Of a stretch of DNA of 30,340 nt, positions 1 to 7,375 are shown piece after piece; within the stretch, counting starts at the first letter, position 1, and every line of letters starts with the position of its first letter. The stretch covers positions 639 through 30,978 of the forward strand of contig JAIPMN010011920.1 in the NCBI GenBank assembly GCA_020650975.1, read 5' to 3'. A program made the translations under genes and the position numbers. The DNA comes from Apostichopus californicus (lineage: Eukaryota > Echinodermata > Holothuroidea > Aspidochirotida > Stichopodidae). Under the pieces are notes generated by a model. The model was not told where the DNA came from. It saw only the letters and a program-made list of their open reading frames with translations, and ran no database searches.

Positions 1-414
1 GGGGGGGGGGCGGTGTACGTGTTAAAGCAAGGCAAATTTGAGGTGGATAATCTTTTAAATCACTATCAGTCATCCATATTTTTTTCGTTATTTGGGAAAA
101 GGCACTGTACGTCACAGGCCTATTACTATACGGTTCTGTTAATATTGTCTTAGTCAGATGGTCCCCGTGGAAACTGATGGTCATGGGAACCTATATCCAC
201 TTATAGCGTGTTTATTGTATGGTTAAAAATAACTACTAATGATCAATGGATCAAAATTGAATCATGTTCAAGCTATATTGAATCGATGCCTAATCAAGGT
301 GTAATTAAGCCACCTGGCCAGACCCCTAGACTGTAGCCCCCTGACCTCACGAGGTCTTCCAATAACGCAATATCGCAAAAAGTGGATAAATAAATAACAA
401 AATAGCCATTTTGG
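1..414. other. left flank, no gene seen
   Basis: This stretch begins with a run of ten G and holds only short open frames. It shows no similarity to the sequence beyond 7375, so the palindrome ends at about 415. A small imperfect palindrome lies at 343-356. I see nothing else to annotate. Confidence 0.6.
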
Positions 415-424
415 TTAAACCAAT

Positions 425-430
425 TTTATT
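425..430 (-). promoter_or_regulatory. poly(A) signal of the left pore-forming gene
   Basis: AATAAA on the minus strand, about 75 bases past the stop codon. The corresponding position of the right copy also has AATAAA (7358-7363), which supports its being functional. Confidence 0.7.
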
Positions 431-505
431 TCCGAAGTGCATTATACTAAATGCTTGGCATTACATGCAGAGAAATGTTACTATTATTGTCACTTCTAGA
501 AATCG

Positions 506-820
506 CTAGACCAATATGATGGCATCACCACGGCAACCGTCTATGGGAATGTCAGCCTCGTATTGAACGCGAATTTCGTTGACTTCTACACCTCTAAATA
601 TGCCATGATAGTTATCGCGGATGCCTTGTGTGCCGTCCTCGTATATCGTGATCAATCTGGCGATGTATGGTACATCAATACTGTAACGAGTTCCAGTGAT
701 AATGGCCGACTTCGAGGAGCATCGTTGAACTTCGACTTCAACAGCGACGGAGTCTTTTTTGGTAACAGTTGTCGAACCACCCCATTCATGACTGTACGAC
801 GCTCTGACTGATAAAGAAAC
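506..820 (-). CDS. left copy exon 4: second half of the aerolysin-like module
   Basis: The exon starts after a TTTGCAG acceptor and encodes 104 residues plus a TAG stop. It begins with alternating polar and hydrophobic residues, as expected for the second strand of a membrane-inserting hairpin, then a Trp-Gly-Gly turn and a Val/Glu alternating strand. Two cysteines are present (in QRC and DGC). The C-terminal residues differ slightly from the right copy. Confidence 0.85.
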   Translation of the reverse strand, partial: VSLSVRASYSHEWGGSTTVTKKDSVAVEVEVQRCSSKSAIITGTRYSIDVPYIARLITIYEDGTQGIRDNYHGIFRGVEVNEIRVQYEADIPIDGCRGDAIILV

Positions 821-3535
821 CTGCAAAGAGAAACAAAAAGTATTATGTTAATTAAAAACGGGCGAGCCGGAAAATCGTTCCAGTTCCGAAGAGTGAAACT
901 TTTGACGTCAGTTCATTCCTCGCAATAGGAAGGAACCCTTTGTTGATTATAAGACATTGGACCACTTCATATTGGGGCACGAGGCTTGTACTTTGATATT
1001 TACAAGAACATGTACATGATATAATCTGAATGGTGCGAGCGAATACAATAGGATATCGGGGAAACAAATATAATACTACTATACCTTTCCACCTCCGAAG
1101 AAGGGAACCTTTGCCGATACTTCAGTTGTGACCTCTACCTCTCCACCGGCAGCATTGTTCCATGTGTAGGATTCTTCATATGAATATTCAAGAGTACGCA
1201 TTGTTTTCTGGGTGGTATTACCCGAGTTAATCACGACTGTTCTAGCGATGGTGCTTGGCTGGTTATCGAGTATTTTGTGATCATCTAACGAATATTCAAT
1301 GTTTTGCAATATGTATTTCTTGGCAGGAGGACCCTGAATGTAGTAAGTCTTTGAAGCTCGTAGAACAAAGGCTGGCTCCGTCATTGGTCCATGAGAACTC
1401 ATGGTAGACATGGCGGAAACGCCTTGTCCGTTGGACTTGGCAACCGATCTCCACACACCAACATCTACGTCAGCACCGCTAGAAGTATCGTCCCATACAT
1501 ACTGCCAATCTCCTTGGGCGGTGAGGGTCTCGTTAACGCAACGAATAAAATTCCTATCAGGTTTTTCATGATGATTGCGCATAGCTACATGTCCAAGAGC
1601 TCGAAAGCCAGAGGCGCAAAGAGGCCTGTAGAAAGCTCCATCCCAAGAGGCTCCAGAACCTCTGTCGTTCCAGATTTGGACGAAGTCGTACGGAGCTGAG
1701 AGTGCTGTGTTTTGCCTTGCTTTAACTACATACCCGACAGGTGGTCTGTCATAGTTTCCTCGTGCAATGTCCCCCAGAGAGTAAGTGTCAGCTGGTCCTC
1801 TCGTCCTCCAAACGGAGAAGTCTCTATGTGCGCCGCTCGATCTGTCGTTCCAAATCTCATCCAAATCGGAGATTTCGTATAATCTTAAGGCATAATCCGC
1901 CGTTTGGTCGTTGAAGTCGATAATATTTTTTACTCTCTTGCCATCTAGGAGATACGGGGCGTCGGTTGGGGTAGCATGGGTAGCCAGAGAGGTGAACGTG
2001 TTAGCGTCCAGTCCGTATGTATTAGCTGTAGACACTCGATTACTCAACAAGGAAACGTCTCTATCAGCCCCAGATCCCACATCCTTCCAGATCAGCTCGT
2101 AGCGGCCAAGGGTGACGTAATCCGATTTAACACACCTGTAAAAAGAAAGGGACATTATCAATGACTGGCAATTATGGCTTCAGTGCCAACACAGAGCGAG
2201 GGTCAAAACTCTGAATACAAAAACAGTGGGCACAAAGCTAAGGATGGTGGCATCAAGTGGGTAGCAGGCAAACAGTTTGGTGGGCGAACAGTTTGGATGC
2301 TCAACTATGCACCTGTACAAAATAAACATTACGAGCATTTGGGGGGGGGGGGGAGTTTGTGTTCGTTTTACAGGAGTGGTTATGGGATAAATAATGACTA
2401 TCGGTATAAAGAAACCAAGTGCTCCAGTGGAACGACTAGAAGTAAGTTCGACATATATAGTTATATCTTCGTTACAGTTGAGGAACAAAAAATACTATTA
2501 TTTGTGGTAACGAACATGTGATAATCAATTCTAACCTGTAAACATTTCTGTCTGGTAAGTTGTTGTAACCGATGACGGCAACATGACCGAGACAGACGTA
2601 TCCTACTGGTGGGTCCATTCTCAGTATTCTGACGTCAAAAGTCCCGCCACTGCCTCTGTCATTCCACACCTCGGTAAAACCCGAGGGCGCCCTTAATGCA
2701 TCCCCCGAATAGTCCCTCGCCAAAATGGAGGACGTGGTTGGTTGCTGGTGGCTGGCGACTGCTACGTCACCGAGAGGATAGTAGCCGTATTGAAGCGTCT
2801 GTGGCCGCCATATTGAGACCTCTCGATTGGATCCGGTGTTTCGATCGTCATATATCCTGATATAAAGGCTGTCCACTCGCCTATATACAATGGCTGGAAC
2901 GTCCTCTGTTAAAGAGGGGTTAGAGAAAATTCATGTTTAGAAATTCTCAAAGTTCGAGTATAGAATAGGGAAGTTTGCCTAAAGTATTTTGTCCATGTCA
3001 AACTTGCAGTGTCTGTTAATAGGCATTTTAGTAATTTTTTATATATTAAATTTCAATTACATAATTAAAACGTATATAACAGTTCGGTCTTCTTTTTTGT
3101 TTTAAATAACCTGAACAGGCGCGTAGCGGGGAATTTGCCAAGGGAGGGGCGAAACTGTAGGCAAACTATCAGAGCCGTAGATACGGCATTGCAAACTATC
3201 TAGTACCACGTCAGTTGGCGCGAAGCGTCCGAAAATTTTGGCTGAAAAGGCCTCCCAGATCGCTGGAAATGGCACTTCCCAGGCCTTGTAAGTTGATTCT
3301 TAACATTTTCTCTTTTAAAATTACTAGCGATATAAAAACATACAATAAAAATGCTCAAGGGGGGCTACGCGCCTGGACCTGAATATACACGGAGAAACGA
3401 TGACGTTGAAGTGAAGAGTAAAAAGTTAAAAATATATTTGTAACGTGGAGAAACGTAGCCAAAAGAACGAGTCTTACCTGCGTAAGCAGTGCTAACGAGA
3501 ATCGACGTTAAACACAGAAATATACTGAATAACAT
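506..3535 (-). CDS. secreted Vps62-repeat/aerolysin-like pore-forming protein, left copy (four exons)
   Basis: Coding exons are 3478-3535, 2536-2905, 1085-2135 and 506-820, totalling 1794 nt for about 597 residues. Splice sites are canonical: donors GTAAGA, GTTAGA and GTATAG, each acceptor ending in AG after a pyrimidine tract. Phases 1, 2 and 0 match across each junction. The order is a hydrophobic signal peptide of about 19 residues, then about six units of the form W-x-D-x-x-S/G-G ... D-V ... L-G-x-V-A typical of Vps62/DUF946 proteins, then a Ser/Thr- and Val-rich beta region resembling the aerolysin/ETX-MTX2 pore module. Known aerolysin-family proteins bind a surface receptor, oligomerise and insert a beta-barrel; that role is inferred here from family resemblance. 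The Vps62-type part would be the recognition region, also by inference. No inactivating change is seen. It is divergent from its near-identical partner at 4076-7282. The target and biological role (defence, venom or digestion) cannot be read from sequence. Confidence 0.85.
1085..2135 (-). CDS. left copy exon 3: Vps62-type units 3-6 and start of the pore module
   Basis: This exon of 1051 nt holds four Vps62-type units (motifs such as WKDVGSG, WNDRSSG, WNDRGSG, WDDTSSG), then a Ser/Thr-rich beta segment. It ends in phase 0 at AAG before GTATAG. Read-through past the donor meets a stop after one codon, so intron retention would remove the final 104 residues. Confidence 0.9.
2536..2546 (-). other. 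conserved exon-intron junction of exon 2, left copy
   Basis: The phase-2 junction TACAG|GTTAG falls at 2536/2535 and is identical in the right copy (5142/5143). Intron 2 spans 2136-2535 (400 bp) here and 5143-5655 (513 bp) in the right copy. It contains a poly-G run in both. Confidence 0.7.
2536..2905 (-). CDS. left copy exon 2: Vps62-type units 1-2
   Basis: This exon of 370 nt follows a CTCTTTAACAG acceptor and enters in phase 1. It carries two units, the second with the motif WNDRGSG followed by LGHVAV. It leaves in phase 2 at AG|GTTAGA. An apparent GTG start inside it is not used, because the reading frame is open back to the acceptor. Confidence 0.9.
3116..3375. mobile_element. hAT-like MITE in intron 1 of the left copy
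   Basis: The ends form a 12-bp inverted repeat, CAGGCGCGTAGC at 3116-3127 and its complement at 3364-3375. It is flanked by AACCTGAA (3108-3115) and GACCTGAA (3376-3383), an 8-bp target duplication with one mismatch. The right arm has the uninterrupted sequence at the same intron site (near 4555-4575). There is no coding capacity. The 8-bp duplication and CAG-type ends are hallmarks of hAT elements. Confidence 0.85.
3478..3535 (-). CDS. left copy exon 1: signal peptide
   Basis: The ATG at 3535 is the first ATG downstream of the TATA box at 3640-3646. It starts a hydrophobic peptide (MLFSIFLCLTSILVS...) ending in small residues (AYA) suitable for signal peptidase. The donor GTAAGA follows at 3477. 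The open frame continues upstream through the TATA box, so longer start choices are unlikely. Confidence 0.85.
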
Positions 3536-3639
3536 GTTGATGATGTCGACAACAACGTTATAAAATGGACTGTGAACCACTATCCTTACTTGACCACCAA
3601 CAAGCTCTGGAAAGGAATGAACAAACGCAAGTGTTCTGG

Positions 3640-3646
3640 TTTTATA
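3640..3646 (-). promoter_or_regulatory. TATA box of the left pore-forming gene
   Basis: TATAAAA on the minus strand, its first base 111 bases from the first base of the start ATG. The right copy has the same element at the same distance. Confidence 0.75.
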
Positions 3647-3964
3647 CTTCCGTTCCCCCATGTAACTAATTGATTCGTATTATTCTTTGTATCGTCCGAT
3701 GTGGGATGCTGCGTATGCAGCATGCCGTAAATTCCTTGTATTCTATATTTGATTTACATATCAATAACAAAATTTACTATTCAAAATGAATGAAAACCAA
3801 ACGATTTGATTCACTTTGAATAGTAAATTTTGTTTTTGATATGTAAATCAAATAAAGAATACAAGGAATTTACCGCATGCTATGTACACATCATCCCGCA
3901 TGTTAGACAATGCAAAGAATAAGACGAAACTTAATTACATGCATTGGGGATCGGCTATATGGAG
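3647..3964. promoter_or_regulatory. shared divergent promoter region at the palindrome centre
   Basis: About 318 bases separate the two TATA boxes. The region is itself an inverted repeat around a spacer of about 17 bases (3792-3808), so each gene sees nearly the same upstream sequence. The best matched blocks are about 3711-3791 and 3809-3890. I recognise no named factor sites. Confidence 0.7.
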
Positions 3965-3971
3965 TATAAAA
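3965..3971 (+). promoter_or_regulatory. TATA box of the right pore-forming gene
   Basis: TATAAAA, its first base 111 bases upstream of the ATG at 4076. No other ATG lies between the expected transcription start (about 3995) and 4076. Confidence 0.75.
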
Positions 3972-4075
3972 CCAGAACACTTGTGTTTGTTCATTCCTTT
4001 TCAAAGCTTGCTGGTGGTGAAGTAAGGATAGTGGTTCACAGTCCATTCTATAACGTTGTTATCGACCTCATCAAA

Positions 4076-4133
4076 ATGTTATTCAGTATATTTCTGTGCC
4101 TAACGTCGATTCTCGTTAGCATTGCTACTGCAG
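4076..4133 (+). CDS. right copy exon 1: signal peptide
   Basis: It encodes a hydrophobic leader almost identical to the left copy, ending in ATA instead of AYA before the cleavage region. It leaves in phase 1 at CAG|GTAAGA. Confidence 0.85.
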
Positions 4134-7100
4134 GTAAGACTCGTTTAGTTCTTCCATGTTACCAATATTTTGTTTTACTGTGTTTACTCTTCACTTCAAC
4201 CTCATCGTTTCTCCATGTTTATTCGGGTTATTTTGTAAAAAAGAAGAAGAAAGACTGAACTATTATATACGTTTTAATTATGTAATTTAAATTTAATTTA
4301 TAATAAATTACTAATATGCCTACTGACAGACCTTTCAAATTTGCTAAGGACAGAATATTTTAGGCAAAGGTTTGCAACTTCCCTATTCTATACTCGAACT
4401 TTGAGAATGTCTAAACACGATTTTTTTTTCTAACCCCTCTTTAACAGAGGACGTTCCAGCCAAGACTCGTTCTTCTTGCTACGTTTCTCCACGTTACTAA
4501 TATTTTTTTCACTGTGTTTACTCTTCAAGTCACTTCAACTTCATAGTTTCTCCGTGTATATTCGGGTTATTTAATTAAAAGACTGAACTGTTATATACGT
4601 TTAATTATGTAATTTAAATTTAATTTATAAAAAATTACTAAAATGCCTATTGACAGACACTGCAAGTTTGACATGGACAAAATTCTGTAGACAAAGGCTC
4701 GCAACTTCCCTATTCTATACTCAAACTTTCAGAATGTCTAAACATGAATTTTCTCTAACCCCTCTTTAACAGAGGACGTTCCAGCCATTGTATATAGGCG
4801 GGTGGACAGCCTTTATATCAGGATATATGACGAACGAAGCACCGGATCCAATCGAGATGTCTCAATATGGCGGCCACAGTCGCTTCAATACGGCTACTAT
4901 CCTCTCGGTGACGTAGCAGTCGCCAGCCACCAGCAACCAACCACGTCCTCCATTTTGGCGAGGGACTACTCGGGGGATGCATTAAGGGCGCCCTCGGGTT
5001 TTACCGAAGTGTGGAATGACAGAGGCAGTGGCGGGACTTTTGACGTCAGAATACTGAGAATGGACCCACCAGTAGGATACGTATGTCTCGGTCATGTTGC
5101 CGTCATCGGTTACAACAACTTACCAGACAGAAATGTTTACAGGTTAGAATTGTTTATGACATGTGACTTCGTTACCACAAATAATAGTATGTTTTGTTCC
5201 TCAACTGTTCAGCAACATTTCATCTTCTTTATTTTTATTTTTCATTCTAAAGGCACTTAAATAAAAGGGATTTCTTAGAATTTTTAATGTTAATGTTAGA
5301 AATTTTGTGACGAAGAAATAACTATATATGTCGAACTTACTTCTAGTCGTTCCACTAGAACACTTGGTTTCTATATATTTAAAAAAAATACCGATTGTCA
5401 TTATTTAGCACATAACCACTCCTGTAAAACGAACACAAACTCCCCCCCCCCCCAATTTGCTCGTAATGTGTATTTTGTACAGGTGCATAGTTGAGCATCC
5501 AAACTGTTCGCCCACCAAACTGTTTGCCTGCTACCCACTTGATGCCACCATCCTTAGCTTTTTGCCCACTGTTTTTGTATTCAGATCTTTGACCCTAGCT
5601 CTGGGTTGGAACTAACGCCATAATTGCCAATCATTGATAATGTTCCTTTTCACAGGTGTGTTAAATCGGATTACGTTACCCTTGGCCGCTACGAGCTGAT
5701 CTGGAGAGATGTGGGATCTGGGGCTGATAGAAAAGTTTCCTTGTTGAGTAATCGAGTGTCAACAGCTAATACATACGGACTGGACGCTAACACGTTCACC
5801 TCTCTGGCTACTCATGCTACCCCAACCGACGCCCCGTATCTCCTAGATGGCAGGAAAGTAAAAAATATTATCGACTTCAACGACCAAACGGCGGATTATG
5901 CCTTAAGATTATACGAAATCTCCGATATGGATGAGATTTGGAACGACAGATCGAGCGGCGCACGTAGAGACTTCTCCGTTTGGAGGACGAGAGGACCAGC
6001 TGACACTTACTCTCTGGGGGACATTGCACGAGGAAACTATGACAGACCACCTGTCGGGTATGTAGTTAAAGCAAGGCAAAACACAGCACTCTCAGCTCCG
6101 TACGACTTCATCCAAATCTGGAACGACAGAGGTTCTGGAGCCTCTTGGGATGGAGCTTTCTACAGGCCTCTTTGCGCCTCTGGCTTTCGAGCTCTTGGAC
6201 ATGTAGCTATGCGCAATCATCATGAAAAACCTGATAGGAATTCTATTCGTTGCGTTAACGAGACCCTCACCGCCCAAGGAGATTGGCAGTATGTATGGGA
6301 CGATACTTCTAGCGGTGCTGACGTAGATGTTGGTGTGTGGAGATCGGTTGCCAAGTCCAACGGACAAGGCGTTTCCGCCATGTCTACAATGAGTTCTCAT
6401 GGACCAATAACGGAGCCAGCCTTTGTTCTACGAGCTTCAAAGACTTACTACATTCAGGGTCCTCCTGCCAAGAAATACATATTGCAAAACATTGAATATT
6501 CGTTAGATAATCACAAAATACTCGATAACCAGCCAAGCACCATCGCTAGAACAGTCGTGATTAACTCGGGTAATACCACCCAGAAAACAACGCGTACTCT
6601 TGAATACTCATATGAAGAATCCTACACATGGAACAATGCTGCCGGTGGAGAGGTGGAGGTCACAACTGAAGTATCGGCAAAGGTTCCCTTCTTCGGAGTT
6701 GGAAAGGTATAGTAGTATTGAATTTGTTTCCCCGATATCCTATTGTATTCGCTCGCACCATTCAGATTATATCACGTACATGTGCTTGTAAATATCCAAG
6801 TACAAGTCTTGTGCCCAGTATGAAGTGGTCCTATGTCTTATAATCAACAAAGGGTTCCTTCCTATTGCGAAGAATGAACTGACGTCAAAAGTTGCACTCT
6901 TCGGAACGATTTTCCGGCTCGCCCGCATGTTTTTAATTAACATATTACTTTTTGTTTCTCTATTCAGGTTTCTTTATCAGTCACAGCGTCGTACAGTCAT
7001 CAATGGGGTGGTTCGACAACTGTTACCAAAAAAGACTCCGTCGGTGTTGAAGTGGAAGTTCAACGATGCTCCTCGAAGTCGGCCATTATCACTGGAACTC

Positions 7101-7282
7101 GTTACAGTATTGATGTACCATACATCGCCAGATTGATCACGATATACGAGGACGGCACACAAGGCATCCGTGATAACTATCATGGCATATTTAGAGGTGT
7201 AGAAGTCAACGAAATTCGCGTTCTATACGAACCTGACATTCCCATAGACGGTTGCCGTGGTGATACCATCCTTTGGGTATAA
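4076..7282 (+). CDS. secreted Vps62-repeat/aerolysin-like pore-forming protein, right copy (four exons)
   Basis: Coding exons are 4076-4133, 4773-5142, 5656-6706 and 6968-7282, with the same lengths and phases as the left copy (1794 nt in all). The predicted protein has a signal peptide, about six Vps62/DUF946-type units and a C-terminal aerolysin-like module. The A at -3 of the ATG gives a favourable start context. Intron 1 contains a 325-bp tandem duplication that repeats the acceptor and the first 14 bases of exon 2. Using the upstream acceptor at 4446-4447 would reach a stop within about 17 codons, so I chose 4771-4772. Both the architecture and the pore-forming role are inferred from motif pattern and family knowledge; no database search was possible. 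Nothing in the exons suggests inactivation. Confidence 0.85.
4136..4786 (+). repeat. 325-bp tandem duplication in intron 1 of the right copy
   Basis: Unit 1 (4136-4461) and unit 2 (4462-4786) are diverged direct copies. Each runs from the AAGACTCG just after the intron 1 donor through the acceptor to the GACGTTCCAGCC at the start of exon 2. The left arm has one copy, so the event followed the inverted duplication. Confidence 0.9.
4773..5142 (+). CDS. right copy exon 2: Vps62-type units 1-2
   Basis: The reading frame is open from the acceptor at 4771-4772 to AG|GTTAGA at 5142/5143. It differs from the left copy at only a few residues, such as DERSTGS against DDRNTGS. Confidence 0.9.
5209..5310. 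other. extra segment in intron 2 of the right copy
   Basis: About 100 bases of AT-rich sequence sit between blocks that are adjacent in the left arm. I see no clear inverted ends or target duplication, so its origin is open. It could be an insertion here or a loss on the left. Confidence 0.6.
5656..6706 (+). CDS. right copy exon 3: Vps62-type units 3-6 and start of the pore module
   Basis: The exon is the same length (1051 nt) as in the left copy and has about 97 percent identical residues. The acceptor follows CTTTTCACAG and the donor is AAG|GTATAG, in phase 0. The in-frame stop just inside the intron is also conserved. Confidence 0.9.
6968..7282 (+). CDS. right copy exon 4: second half of the aerolysin-like module
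   Basis: It starts after CTATTCAG and ends at a TAA stop, 104 residues. The amphipathic strand, the Trp-Gly-Gly turn and both cysteines are kept. The last residues (TILWV) differ from the left copy (AIILV). Confidence 0.85.
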   Translation, partial: VSLSVTASYSHQWGGSTTVTKKDSVGVEVEVQRCSSKSAIITGTRYSIDVPYIARLITIYEDGTQGIRDNYHGIFRGVEVNEIRVLYEPDIPIDGCRGDTILWV

Positions 7283-7357
7283 TCATTTCTAAAACATATT
7301 TGTAACATACATTTCTCTGCATGTAATGCCAAGCATTTGAAACCAGTGCACTTTGAA

Positions 7358-7363
7358 AATAAA
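7358..7363 (+). promoter_or_regulatory. poly(A) signal of the right pore-forming gene
   Basis: AATAAA, 76 bases past the stop codon, in the position matching the left copy. Homology between the arms fades within about 15 bases beyond it. Confidence 0.7.
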
Positions 7364-7375
7364 ATGGTGTAACCT

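Larger units (their letters stand above)
415..3791 (-). repeat. left arm of a large inverted duplication
   Basis: The reverse complement of this arm matches 3809-7375 through upstream region, all exons, all introns and the 3' end, including a poly-G run in intron 2 (about 2341-2353) that mirrors a poly-C run near 5444-5455. Homology stops just past the poly(A) signal. The arm carries one private insertion, the transposon-like element at 3116-3375. The inner ends of the arms (around 3776-3791 and 3809-3825) match almost perfectly. Confidence 0.95.
3809..7375 (+). repeat. right arm of a large inverted duplication
   Basis: This arm mirrors 415-3791. It is longer because of a 325-bp tandem duplication in intron 1 (4136-4786) and about 100 extra bases in intron 2 (about 5209-5310). 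The exon 3 peptides differ at about 11 of 350 positions, so the duplication is recent or the arms exchange sequence by gene conversion. Confidence 0.95.

Noticed and set aside
2174..2521. 115-codon plus-strand open frame
   Set aside because: It lies across intron 2 and exon 2 antisense of the left pore-forming gene, contains a poly-Gly run from the poly-G tract, and has no domain.
3365..3661. Longer reading frame including the signal peptide exon, with an upstream ATG
   Set aside because: The frame runs through the TATA box and past the donor into the MITE, so the upstream ATG would not be transcribed. The ATG at 3535 is used.
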